Shown here one piece after another: positions 17,846 through 26,380 of a stretch of DNA of 44,505 nucleotides. Every line of letters begins with the position of its first letter. The first letter of the stretch is position 1. The notes under the pieces were generated by a model. The model was given only the letters and a program-made list of their open reading frames with translations. It did no database searches and was not told the origin of the DNA. Origin of the DNA: Pseudomonadota bacterium (lineage in GTDB: Bacteria > Myxococcota_A > Polyangia > Polyangiales > JAFGIB01); contig JADGRE010000020.1 of assembly GCA_017881185.1 (NCBI GenBank), positions 1-44,505 on the forward strand, in the 5' to 3' direction. A program made the translations under genes and the position numbers.

Positions 17846-20800
17846 CACGTAAACGGTAGGCGAAACCGTTGAGCTTGCGTTCGTCGAGCGGCGTGCCGTC
17901 GGCGTAGACAAAGAGCGTGGGCAGTTGCTGTTGGTGGCGCAAAAGGCCCTCGGAGATCAGCGCCGGGCTGCAGCCCCAGGGCGAAGCGACCACCACGCCT
18001 TCGCACAGCTTCTGCTCCACGGCTTGCATGTACGTGCCCACGGTGATCGGCGCCTCGCTGTGCGGGAAGCGTCCGAGCACCGGTGCGCCGGCGCGCAGCG
18101 CATCGGGCACGTCGGGCATGTACAGAAACGGGTGCTCGGGCAACACCGCTTCGTAGAGCTTCTTGCGCGTGCGGCGCATGACCGTGCGCGTGATCTTGTT
18201 GGGCAAGTAGTCGGTGGGCAGCCCGAGCAGCTCGGCGGAGCGCTCTTCCACCAGGTACTCGACCAAACTCGAGACCGGGTCGAGCAGCACGCGTAGCCCG
18301 CGCTCGTTCAGCTTGCGCACCAGGTGATCGTTGGCGAACTCGTCGACGCGCACGTAGATGTCGCCGGTCAGAAGCACACGAGGCAGCAAGTGCTGCGCAT
18401 TGGCAGCCTGCGCGAACTCGCGCGACGCCGATTGCAACAGTGTGTTGTATGCGTCGCGGGTCTGACCCAGGCGCAAGAGCCCCGCAAGCCCGCGCTCGCC
18501 CGGCTTGCCGACCAGGGCTTCGAGCTCATCGCAGTAACGCGCGTAGAGCGCGTCGATGCTGCCCGCGACGCGCTCGGCCGGCCGGTGATAGGCGACCAGT
18601 TGATTGAGAATGTCCCAGGCCACGGTGCTCGCCCAGAACTTGCCGAAGAACAGGCCCTGAGGTCCGTTGCCTGCCTGGCCCGCGCTACCGGCGCCGAAGT
18701 GACGAGACTCCACCAGATGCGAGAGTCCCATGTGCTCCACCGACAGCCGGTCTTTCATGGAGAACATGCAGTTGCGACACGCGCCTTGGCCTGCGACCTG
18801 CACGAGCAACGTGCGCTTCTTGGGTGGTGCGTCTGTCAGCTGCTTTCGGAACGCGCCCCAGATGTGTTGATACGGCAGACACTCCTTGCCGCTGCAATCG
18901 CGGCGCCCGTGCGCGAGCGTCTCACTCGAAGCCGGGCCTGCGGCGATGGCGTCGTAACCCATCGAACGATAGGTCGCGGCGGCCAGCGCACCGAGGCGAT
19001 CGCCGATCGGCATCACCAAGAGGCGTGCGTCGTGCAAGTCGGCGGGCCCGGGTTTGGGCGCAGGCGCCAGGAACGCCAGCCGCTCTGCCGGCAGCGGCGC
19101 CGGCCGGCGATCGTACTTGCGCACACCGTGCAGGAACGCTTGCACGCGGGTCACGTAGCCAGCGTTGCCACCGTGGCCGTCGGTCTCGAGCGCGGTGTGC
19201 GGGTAGCCGTCCATGAGCGTTTCGAAGATCTGCTCGCCGAACGACGCCGGGCCGCAGCCGAACGCGCTCAGGAGCAGCGGAAAGCTGTCGCCGCGTTCAC
19301 GCGTTGCCAGCGATACGCGCAGCGCATGGTTCAAGTCGGCCCACGGCACGCGGGGCAACGGATCGATGTGCTCGGGCACGGGATAGCAGTCCATCGGCAA
19401 TGCGAGCACGCCGTTGTGCCGCAAGATGCCTGGGATGCCCGCGTGGATGACGCGATCGAAGAGCACGTGCAGTGAGCCGCACACCACGATCACGGGCGTG
19501 CGCGTCAAGCGCCCGTGGTCGAGCGTGCGTCGGCCGATGTCGGCGAGCTGCTTCTCGTACGCAGCCTGTGCTTGCGCTGCTCGCGCGGCGGCGTGTGGGA
19601 CGCGCTCGGTGTCGGCGCCGAGCTCGCGCGCCGCCTGACGCAAGCCGCGCAGCACCTGCCTGCTCGTGAAGCCGTGGGCGAACGAAATCACCGGGGCCAC
19701 GATCTGCGGCGATTTGCCGTTTGCGCGCAGCGCTGCACCGACCACGTCCGGAATGGCTTGCTCGTTCGCGCAGGTCTTGCAGCCGCCGCCGTCAGCGGCA
19801 GGCAGGTCGACGAGCTTCGGCATGAACAAAGGCCCGCTGCTCGCCTCGGCGAGCGCGTGCGCCACTTTCACCGGCGCGCAGGCATCGTAGGCGCACGACA
19901 GCGCCTCGCCGCGCTCGAGCGTTGCCGCCTCGGAGCGCACGACGCGCACGCCCAGGCCCAGCTCTGCGAGAAAGGTCGTGGCCCACGGCAAGAGCCCGGC
20001 CAGCGTGCCGGCCTCGGCGACGCTGACCGTGGCTGCGCCTTCGCGTGTGATATCCAGCTTCGACAACAGGGCGTTGCGCTCGTCGAACGCGCTCGGTGCC
20101 TGCGCATCGAGCTTCGGGCGCGCGGCCGTCGAGATCTCGAACTTCGGGCAAGCCCCACCCGAGAACACCTGACGCTTGGTTCCCAGCACCGAGACGGTGG
20201 TGCGTTCGATGTTGCAGAGCGTGGCGCAGGCTTTCTCCTGACAGCGCAGCTCGCCGCGCTCGCTGATGCTGGCCGACAAGAAAGTAGCAAGCGGCAGCGC
20301 ACTCGCCGCTTGCAGGGTGTCTTGGCCGAGCTGATCGATCGCGCACAGCCCGATACCCCACGCGCCCATCGCACCGGGATTGGGGGGCACGATCACCTCG
20401 CGTCCGGTGACTGCTGCCAGCGTCCAGGCGAGCGATTGGCCCGACGCGGGCTTGCCCTGAAAGAAGATGCGCTCACCGAAGCTGCGCTGCCCCATCACGC
20501 GGTGCAGGTAATTGTGGATGACCGAGTACTGGAAGCCCGCGAAGAGATCGGGCAGCGCAAAGCCGGCGGCCTGCGCTTGCGTTGCCGCTTCCGCGACGAA
20601 CACCGTGCACATCTGTCCGAGATCCGGCGGGCGGCTGGCCGTGCTCGCGAGCTCTCCGAACCTGGCGATGTCGTCGACGCCATAGAACACCGCTTGCTCC
20701 TCGAGGAACGAGCCGGTTCCGGCGCTGCAGGCCTTGTTCATGTTGCTCTCTACGACCTGGCCGCCGGAGATCTGGATGAATTTGGCGTCTTGTCCGCCGA

Positions 20801-22067
20801 TCTCGACCACGCTCAGGCTGCGGCCGTGCTGCTCGTCGCAGCGGATGGCGGCGGTGGCGTGCGCCACGATCTCGTTGACCACACAGATGCGCTCTGCGAG
20901 CTGCGGATAGGCTGCGCGCAGCACGGTGGCGACGGCTTCGCGGCCCGAGCCGGTAACGCCGATGGCGCGCACATCGGCGTCGGCTTCTTGCATGAGCTGG
21001 CGCACCAGGCGTTGCGCGGCCTCGACCGGGTTGCCGCGCGTACGGTCGTACAGGTCGAGCACCGGTTGCCCGCTTGCGATCGAAGTCAGCACGGCCTTGC
21101 TGCCGGTGGAGCCGAGGTCGAGGCCCAGCACGCTGGGCTGGGTGCGTGCCTCCAAAGGAGCGTCTTGCCGCGGCAGGCAGGTCACGCGGCCGCGCGCGCC
21201 CGCAGCCGCTTGCATCACGGAGAACGCCGTGTGCTTGGTGACGATCAGCGCTGCAGGGTCTTCCGGCAGCGCTGGCAGCGGCGCTGCAAGCGCTTGGCGG
21301 GCGGCAATGGCTGCCGCGCCCATGGCCTCGAGCACGAGCGCCTGCTCGGGCACGCGCACTTCGGTTTCCAGCTGTCGAGATAAGCAGGTTCGAAGCGTAT
21401 TCAGCCGACTGCCGCCGCCGATCAGATACACCGGGCCTGGCACACGGATGCGCGACAAGAGCGCCGCGACGTGCCGCGCGATGGAGTCGAGGTAGCCGTG
21501 CAGCAGCTGATCGCGCGGCTTGCCCTGGTTCGCGAAGTGCGTCAGCTCGCTCTTGGCGAACACCGAGCAGCGCGCGGTGATGGGAATGCTGCCGCCGGCA
21601 GCGAGCGCGAGCGCATCGGCCGCCGCGATGTCGAGGCCGAAGCGACCGGCGTTCTTCACGATGGTCTCGCCCGTGCCCGCCGAGCACTTGTCGTTCTCGA
21701 CGTGGCGCACCTGGCCACGCTCGTCGCGGCTCAGTGCGGAGTAGCCGCGTGCACCCACGATCGCAAGATTGACGGGCCCCGCAAGCTCGGGGCACAGCTC
21801 CAGCGCCGCCTCGAGGCACGCGTCCTCGGGCAGACCGCTGAGCGCCGGTGCTACCAGCTCCGAGCCGTACAGCCCGGTCGCTCCGAGCGCGGCAAACTCT
21901 TGCCCGCGGTGTTCGCGGTACCAAGCGGCGAACACGGGCAGCGGATCACCGGCGTGCGGCAAGACGTAGCTCGCTTCCAGCTGCAACGCAGCGTTGTCGT
22001 CGACCGTGAGCACGGCCAGCTTCAAGGCCGCCTTGCCAGCGTCCACGCCCACGACGCGCATAGCCAT
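17820..22067 (-). CDS. giant acyl-CoA dehydratase activase (BadF/BadG/BcrA/BcrD-HgdC type, fused with DUF2229/D-component-like domains)
   Basis: 1415 aa. Two ASKHA ATPase modules lie in tandem. The first starts at VVGVDAGKAALKLAVL and carries NDKCSAGTGE. The second starts at LGLDLGSTGSKAVL and carries EIGGQDAKF and NMNKACSAGTGSFLEEQA, whose Cys would ligate the [4Fe-4S] cluster of archerases. The C-terminal half resembles DUF2229 and 2-hydroxyacyl-CoA dehydratase subunits, with further Cys sites (GGGCKTCANE, AFGCGPASFGE, DCSGKECLPYQ, GACRNCMFS). The family couples ATP hydrolysis to one-electron injection into dehydratases or benzoyl-CoA reductase; for these long fusions the partner is unknown. 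GGAGG precedes the ATG at 22067. A palindromic site lies 23 bp upstream. Confidence 0.88.
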   Translation of the reverse strand: MAMRVVGVDAGKAALKLAVLTVDDNAALQLEASYVLPHAGDPLPVFAAWYREHRGQEFAALGATGLYGSELVAPALSGLPEDACLEAALELCPELAGPVNLAIVGARGYSALSRDERGQVRHVENDKCSAGTGETIVKNAGRFGLDIAAADALALAAGGSIPITARCSVFAKSELTHFANQGKPRDQLLHGYLDSIARHVAALLSRIRVPGPVYLIGGGSRLNTLRTCLSRQLETEVRVPEQALVLEAMGAAAIAARQALAAPLPALPEDPAALIVTKHTAFSVMQAAAGARGRVTCLPRQDAPLEARTQPSVLGLDLGSTGSKAVLTSIASGQPVLDLYDRTRGNPVEAAQRLVRQLMQEADADVRAIGVTGSGREAVATVLRAAYPQLAERICVVNEIVAHATAAIRCDEQHGRSLSVVEIGGQDAKFIQISGGQVVESNMNKACSAGTGSFLEEQAVFYGVDDIARFGELASTASRPPDLGQMCTVFVAEAATQAQAAGFALPDLFAGFQYSVIHNYLHRVMGQRSFGERIFFQGKPASGQSLAWTLAAVTGREVIVPPNPGAMGAWGIGLCAIDQLGQDTLQAASALPLATFLSASISERGELRCQEKACATLCNIERTTVSVLGTKRQVFSGGACPKFEISTAARPKLDAQAPSAFDERNALLSKLDITREGAATVSVAEAGTLAGLLPWATTFLAELGLGVRVVRSEAATLERGEALSCAYDACAPVKVAHALAEASSGPLFMPKLVDLPAADGGGCKTCANEQAIPDVVGAALRANGKSPQIVAPVISFAHGFTSRQVLRGLRQAARELGADTERVPHAAARAAQAQAAYEKQLADIGRRTLDHGRLTRTPVIVVCGSLHVLFDRVIHAGIPGILRHNGVLALPMDCYPVPEHIDPLPRVPWADLNHALRVSLATRERGDSFPLLLSAFGCGPASFGEQIFETLMDGYPHTALETDGHGGNAGYVTRVQAFLHGVRKYDRRPAPLPAERLAFLAPAPKPGPADLHDARLLVMPIGDRLGALAAATYRSMGYDAIAAGPASSETLAHGRRDCSGKECLPYQHIWGAFRKQLTDAPPKKRTLLVQVAGQGACRNCMFSMKDRLSVEHMGLSHLVESRHFGAGSAGQAGNGPQGLFFGKFWASTVAWDILNQLVAYHRPAERVAGSIDALYARYCDELEALVGKPGERGLAGLLRLGQTRDAYNTLLQSASREFAQAANAQHLLPRVLLTGDIYVRVDEFANDHLVRKLNERGLRVLLDPVSSLVEYLVEERSAELLGLPTDYLPNKITRTVMRRTRKKLYEAVLPEHPFLYMPDVPDALRAGAPVLGRFPHSEAPITVGTYMQAVEQKLCEGVVVASPWGCSPALISEGLLRHQQQLPTLFVYADGTPLDERKLNGFAYRLREKGAHAAA

Positions 22068-22088
22068 GATGCTGCCTCCAGCCGGCGT

Positions 22089-22391
22089 TCACATACGAAC
22101 GCGTATGTGGACAGTCTGCGGGAAACACTGGCGTTTTGGATTGCGCATGCGCAAGCGCTGCCGAGAGAAGCTCGAGTGACCGACCAAGTGCAACGGCGCG
22201 TCGCCGTGGCCGGCGCGCTCCGCAATGGTCTCGAGCAGTCGCAACGTGCGCTTGCGCATCGAGGAGGTGGCGTGGTTGCGCACAGCGTGAATCTCGACGG
22301 GCAACCCGAGCTCGCGAAACTCTTGCGCCAGCACGTCGCGCACGTGCGCGGCGTGCCGGCTCGCATCCACGCGAGGGTTCGATCGGAACAT
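22089..22391 (-). pseudogene. remnant of an alpha/beta hydrolase N-terminal half
   Basis: The reading frame from the ATG at 22391 runs about 100 residues. It contains a stretch very like myxobacterial alpha/beta-fold esterases: ELGLPVEIHAV, RKRTLRLLETIAERAG, and then DAPLHLVGHSS, the beta-strand/nucleophile-elbow GHSxG entry of that fold. The homology stops right after GHSS: the Gly-Gly-Leu-Asp continuation is missing, and the frame ends in an Arg-rich tail at 22089. The catalytic Asp and His half is absent. I read this as a truncated gene fragment between the activase promoter and the next lipoprotein, not a working enzyme. Confidence 0.5.
22090..22109. promoter_or_regulatory. 20-bp palindromic operator-like site upstream of the activase gene
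   Basis: CACATACG-AACG-CGTATGTG is a perfect dyad with 8-bp arms. It lies 23 bp before the activase ATG, in the position of a repressor or activator site; TetR-type regulators bind dyads of this shape. No candidate regulator gene is adjacent. Confidence 0.5.
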
Positions 22392-22539
22392 GAGGCGCAG
22401 CCTATCGCACAAGGCCGCATCCTGCGCCGGGCTCACTGAGCCCGCCGAGATCGCAGGCTTGCGACTTACTCTCGCATGGTCCAGTGTCCAAACCATGCAG
22501 CGTGCGGCCGATAGTAGAGGGTCCGTCACGGAAGATGCG

Positions 22540-23310
22540 GTGGTGCGCTTTGTACACTGCGCCGAGTTCGTTGTCCTGGGTGCATGGGTATGCATGGCCT
22601 GTGCGTGCGGCAAGACAGAGGTCGAGCTGCAGCCCGGGCCGCGCGCCCCCGGTGCCAGCGCGCCCCCGTCCGCAGTTCCAGCCGTTCAGGCACCGCGGCC
22701 GACCGCCGCGCCGAACACGAACCCGCCGATACCGCTGGTGCCGGTCGTGCCACAAGATCGTGCCAAGCGGGATCTTCGCAAGCGCGACTTCTCTGCGGAG
22801 CTGGTGAGCATCCTCGGCTTGCCGAGCAGCTGCCTCAAGCCGCGCGCCGCAAGCACGGGGCCGAGCACGACGGACCTGAGTGTGACGGCGCATGTGATGC
22901 CCAGCGGTAGTGTCAGTCGTGGTGAGGCAGCTAGCGCGCAGCTCGACGCCAACGAGCTGGCGTGCGTGCGCCGTTTGGTCGAGTCGGTACATTTTGCACA
23001 ACCCATCGACAACGCGCCGTTCTCCGTGAGCGCAACCGTCAAGATACAACTCCACGATGCCAACGGCGGACAGGCGCGAGCGCCCGTGCAACTGCCAGTG
23101 CAACTGCAAGGCCCGCCCAATCCGTACGCACCGCCCAAGGTTGGCCTGCCACCGCCGCACGTCGACGAACCCGGCAACGTACCGACCCCTGCTCCGCCCA
23201 CTGTTTATCCTTCGGCGCCCGGCAACGTACCGACCCCTGCTCCGCCCACCGTTTATCCTTCGGTGCCCGGCAACGTACCAACTCCCGCCCCGCCGGCACA
23301 AATGCCGTGA
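22540..23310 (+). CDS. putative lipoprotein with Pro-rich C-terminal repeats
   Basis: I chose the GTG at 22540 because GGAAG lies about 6 nt upstream and the segment FVVLGAWVCMAC follows as a short signal peptide. The probable lipidated Cys is residue 21, although the lipobox is imperfect. A Pro/Ala linker (about 30-75) leads to a conserved-looking 110-residue domain (DFSAELVSILGLPSSCL...LACVRRLVESVHFAQPI...VSATVKIQLHD). This has the form of myxobacterial proteins in which a counted Cys pair frames a small fold. The C-terminus is a Pro-rich tail with a 16-residue repeat unit. Function unknown. It overlaps no gene, and the PHA-like small gene starts 37 bp downstream. Confidence 0.65.
   Translation: MVRFVHCAEFVVLGAWVCMACACGKTEVELQPGPRAPGASAPPSAVPAVQAPRPTAAPNTNPPIPLVPVVPQDRAKRDLRKRDFSAELVSILGLPSSCLKPRAASTGPSTTDLSVTAHVMPSGSVSRGEAASAQLDANELACVRRLVESVHFAQPIDNAPFSVSATVKIQLHDANGGQARAPVQLPVQLQGPPNPYAPPKVGLPPPHVDEPGNVPTPAPPTVYPSAPGNVPTPAPPTVYPSVPGNVPTPAPPAQMP
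23170..23307 (+). repeat. 48-bp tandem repeat, 2.9 copies, inside the lipoprotein gene
   Basis: The unit encodes PGNVPTPAPPTVYPS plus Ala or Val. Copies start at 23170, 23218 and 23266. The first two differ at only a couple of bases, while the third has more changes and ends early. The near-identity indicates recent slippage or unequal exchange. The tail is probably an extended periplasmic or surface spacer. Confidence 0.9.
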
Positions 23311-23347
23311 CGCGAGCGTCTTCTACTGCACGCAGGAGCGACCCTCG

Positions 23348-23644
23348 GTGGAACACGACATCTCCCATGAGTTGACCGCCCGTGAGGCGCAGGCCCTGGC
23401 GCATCGCGCGATCGATACCTATGCACAGCGCTTTGCGAAGTACTCACCGACCGTCGCATGGCACACCGAGAGCGAAGCTGAGATCACGTTCAGCGCGAAA
23501 GGGATCGAGCTGCACGGTGGGCTGACGGTGAAGCCCGATCGATTCGTGGTGCGGCTCGAGGTGCCGCTGCTGCTGCGCCCACTTCAAGGACGCGCCCTGC
23601 GAATCATCGACGACGAAGTGCGGGCCTGGTTGCAGCGACGCTGA
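23348..23644 (+). CDS. polyhydroxyalkanoic acid system-like small protein
   Basis: The 98-aa protein fits the PHA granule/system family (PHA_gran_rgn type). It begins HELTAREAQALAHRAIDTYAQRF, then has a short beta-rich core (VAWHTESEAEITFSAKGIELHGGLTVKPDRFVVRLEVP) and a final amphipathic helix (RIIDDEVRAWLQRR). Family members are found near PHA synthesis genes and elsewhere, and their exact role is unsettled. The GTG at 23348 is preceded by AGGAG at 23334-23338 (9-nt spacing), which decides the start against a longer frame. No PHA synthase is in the window. Confidence 0.72.
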   Translation: MEHDISHELTAREAQALAHRAIDTYAQRFAKYSPTVAWHTESEAEITFSAKGIELHGGLTVKPDRFVVRLEVPLLLRPLQGRALRIIDDEVRAWLQRR

Positions 23645-23670
23645 CCGACAGACGCGTCGCCGGTGCGTGC

Positions 23671-25578
23671 TCAGGTCTCGATGGGAGTCCGGGTCACGCG
23701 GATCACGCGGATCACGCGGTCAACGCGGTCAGCGCGGTCAACGCTCGCACTCAACGCCCGTTTTGGCAGCTCCACCAAGAAGATGCAGCCACCTTGCGGG
23801 TTGTCTTCCACCCAAATTCTTCCGCGATGCATCGACACGAGTCGGTGTGCGATCGCAAGTCCCAACCCGCTGCCCTTGACGCCTTGCTTTCCGACCCGCT
23901 CGAACCGGTGAAAGATGCGTTCCTTGTTCGCGTCCGAGATTCCCTCGCCGCGATCTTTGACCGACACCACGAACGAATCGGCCAGTTCTTCGACGCGGAT
24001 TTCAACCTTGCCGTGGGCGGGCCCGTACTTGATCGCGTTCGACACGAGATTTGCGAACACCTCTTTGACAATCGGGCTCACTTCCGCGACCGACTGGGCC
24101 GGCGCAACAAGCTCGATGACCGTGTCCTTCTCTTTGAGCTGCGAATCGAAATCAGGAAACAGGCCGCGAATCATCGTGCCAAGATCGGTGTTCACGACGT
24201 CCATGTCCTTCGTGATCGCGATTCGTGCAAACTTCGCCGCGTTCTCGGTCATCTCGATCAAGTTGGAGACGCTTCTGCGCATGCTGTTCAGCAGCGCTGC
24301 CTTTTTCGGATCAGACTCTAGTTCGGCCATCAACTGCAGGCCGACTCGGATCGCCGTCACCGGGTTCATGATGTCGTGGCGCAGGATGTCGGTGAACAGA
24401 TCTTTCAGCTTGTTGGCTTCGGCGAGCTCGGCCGCGTAGCGCACCAGCTCTCGTTCGGCTCGCTTGCGATCCGTGATGTCCATCACCATGAAAGTCGCCT
24501 CGGCTCTCGGATCGTTGCGCTGCATTGCGGTCATCGTGAGTAGGACGTCGATGATGCTCCCGTCCTTGCGGCGCAACCGTGTCTCGGCGGCGTGAGCGGG
24601 CTTCTGGCCCGGTTCGACATAGAATCGGTTGCCCGTCTGTTTGTAGTCTTCGTCACTCAGGTAGAGCCGGCGAGTGGGCATGCCAATCAACTCTTCCCGG
24701 CGGTAGCCAACGGTTTCGCAGAAGCGATCGTTCACCACAGACAGAGACCGATCGACAAGGACTGCGATCCCGACCGGAGCACCGAGAAAGATGCTCTCGA
24801 TCTTCTCCTCGCGCATTCGCAACAGGTCTTCCAGCTGCTTGCGTTCCGTGATGTCGCGCGCAATGCCCGTAGTTCCTACGACTTCACCGAGCTTGTCGCG
24901 CACGGGTGTCTTGATCGTCTCTACCCAACGGGTCAGCCCATCCTTGTCGATCAAGGTCTCCACCACCTGCCTGCGTTTGCCCTCGGCCATCACCTTGAAA
25001 TCGTCCGTCCGGTAGTGCTCTGCCAATGCCTTGGGCCAGATCTCCAGGTCCGACCTTCCAACGAGCTCCGCAGGCTTGCGTCCGCAAGCCAAGCCGAACG
25101 CTTCATTGACGGATATGAAACGAGACTCGCGGTCCTTGGACCAGACGAGATCCGGGATGTTGTCCAGGATGTTCTGGAATCGATGTTCGTTTTCGAGAAG
25201 CGCGTTTCCGAGCTTGGTCGACTCGGTCACTTCCACGACCAAGCAGGCAAACAGACCTTTTTCGGTCTGATACGCGATGATCTCGAAGTCCCGGCCAAGC
25301 GCTTCGGAATGACTCTTGAAATGGGCAGGCTCTCCGGTCGACGCGACCCGGCCGTAGCTTTCAATCCAGTGTGGTTCGAGTCCGGGCAGCACCTGCCGCG
25401 CCGTCTTGCCAAGCACCGCCTCGGCACGCAGGCCGGTCAAGCGCTCGAAGGCAGCGTTGAGGTACAGGAAACGATAGTCGATCGGACGACCCATCTCGTC
25501 GTAGATCATTTCGTGCAGCGCAAAGGCCCCCGGCATCTTGTCGAGCAGCGGCCGGTCTTTGAGCTCACGCGCGTGCAT
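23671..25578 (-). CDS. multi-PAS sensor histidine kinase
   Basis: The 635-aa kinase has no transmembrane helix, so it is cytosolic. Three PAS domains lie at about residues 20-120, 130-250 and 260-375; the last two end in the PAC-type signatures DITERKQ and DITDRKR. The dimerisation/phosphoacceptor helix reads FTDILRHDIMNPVTAI, with the H-box His. The catalytic domain has an N box (NLVSNAIKYGP), G1 (DRGEGIS), F box (IFHRFERVG) and G2 (GSGLGLAIAH). The C-terminal tail (VDRADRVDRVIRVIRVTR) comes from a 9-bp tandem repeat and is not part of the kinase fold. It is divergent from a single-domain response regulator at 25906, its likely partner. Confidence 0.93.
   Translation of the reverse strand: MHARELKDRPLLDKMPGAFALHEMIYDEMGRPIDYRFLYLNAAFERLTGLRAEAVLGKTARQVLPGLEPHWIESYGRVASTGEPAHFKSHSEALGRDFEIIAYQTEKGLFACLVVEVTESTKLGNALLENEHRFQNILDNIPDLVWSKDRESRFISVNEAFGLACGRKPAELVGRSDLEIWPKALAEHYRTDDFKVMAEGKRRQVVETLIDKDGLTRWVETIKTPVRDKLGEVVGTTGIARDITERKQLEDLLRMREEKIESIFLGAPVGIAVLVDRSLSVVNDRFCETVGYRREELIGMPTRRLYLSDEDYKQTGNRFYVEPGQKPAHAAETRLRRKDGSIIDVLLTMTAMQRNDPRAEATFMVMDITDRKRAERELVRYAAELAEANKLKDLFTDILRHDIMNPVTAIRVGLQLMAELESDPKKAALLNSMRRSVSNLIEMTENAAKFARIAITKDMDVVNTDLGTMIRGLFPDFDSQLKEKDTVIELVAPAQSVAEVSPIVKEVFANLVSNAIKYGPAHGKVEIRVEELADSFVVSVKDRGEGISDANKERIFHRFERVGKQGVKGSGLGLAIAHRLVSMHRGRIWVEDNPQGGCIFLVELPKRALSASVDRADRVDRVIRVIRVTRTPIET
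23692..23745. repeat. 9-bp tandem repeat (six imperfect copies) at the kinase 3' end
   Basis: Units are variants of GATCACGCG or GTCAACGCG. On the kinase strand they encode repeated (D/I)RV tripeptides at the extreme C-terminus. This looks like recent replication slippage that extended the protein past its natural end. Confidence 0.85.
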
Positions 25579-25905
25579 GGGCTGCCTCGCGCGATTCTTG
25601 ACGACCTTGCGGACGCGTGTGTTCGTTCACCGGCTCTCCCTTGCAGCTCGCCTCCCGCCGCATTCTTGCTGGTTTGCCCAAAATCGGACTTAACCCCGGC
25701 ACCGATGAACGCAAGAGTGGGCCGTCCTCGCATGGCTGAAGCGTCGAGGACGGGTGACGTCCGCGCGCAGCGGCTTGTGATTGCGCAACAGCCGGATCTG
25801 CAGCGGCGCGTGGCTATCGAGCGCGCCCGCACTTCGCGTGCGTACGTGGTAGTTTTCAGGGCCGTGGAGCTGACTTCCATGCGGTCGATCGGCAGGGAAT
25901 GAATC
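25579..25905. other. intergenic region between divergent kinase and response-regulator genes
   Basis: 327 bp with no gene I can support. It must hold both promoters. I saw no convincing -35/-10 pair and no long dyad. An AGGGA about 8 nt before the response-regulator ATG serves as its ribosome-binding site. Confidence 0.4.
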
Positions 25906-26274
25906 ATGCGGGTTCTAGTCATCGAGGACGACGTGGCCATCCGCGACACTCTGGCGCTCGTGCTCGCAGCCCGCAACCACCGTGCGGAGCTAGTCGCAGA
26001 TGTCGAGCACGCGCTTGCGTCGCTGAACGACCATTGGCCTGACGTCATGCTGCTCGATCTGACTCTTGGAGAGATGACAGGAGAAGAAGTGCATCGGGAA
26101 ATCGTTCGGCGTTTCGAGCGAAGCCCGCCCACCGTCGTGATATCCGCAGCAACAGACGGCGAAAGCCGAGCCAAACTGGTCCCGGGTAGCTGCTACCTCC
26201 CCAAGCCATACACCATCGAGCAGCTGAGTGAGGTCATCTACGCTGCAACGCGGCGCGCGAGACAGCCAGTGTGA
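25906..26274 (+). CDS. single-domain response regulator (CheY-like receiver)
   Basis: The 122-aa protein is one receiver domain with no output domain. The acidic pocket is Glu7-Asp8-Asp9, the phospho-acceptor is Asp51 in VMLLDLTLG, the switch Ser is Ser80 in VVISAA, and the invariant Lys is Lys100 in YLPKPY. It would relay phosphate or act by protein-protein contact. Its divergent neighbour, the three-PAS histidine kinase, is the natural cognate partner; the pair has no DNA-binding output in the window. The ATG at 25906 is chosen because MRVLVIEDD is the family's canonical N-terminus. Confidence 0.92.
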   Translation: MRVLVIEDDVAIRDTLALVLAARNHRAELVADVEHALASLNDHWPDVMLLDLTLGEMTGEEVHREIVRRFERSPPTVVISAATDGESRAKLVPGSCYLPKPYTIEQLSEVIYAATRRARQPV

Positions 26275-26380
26275 AGCAGTGTGCGCGTGCGCCGCGTAGG
26301 CTGATCCCCCGCGCCCGACCTGCAACGGGATAGGCCGCAGGGCAACTCTGGCCTGCGCGCCGGGGCGCGCGCGCGATTTG

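Noticed and set aside
19515-21383. A 622-codon forward frame inside the activase gene
   Set aside because: Antisense shadow of a well-supported gene, with Arg/His/Ala composition and no motifs.
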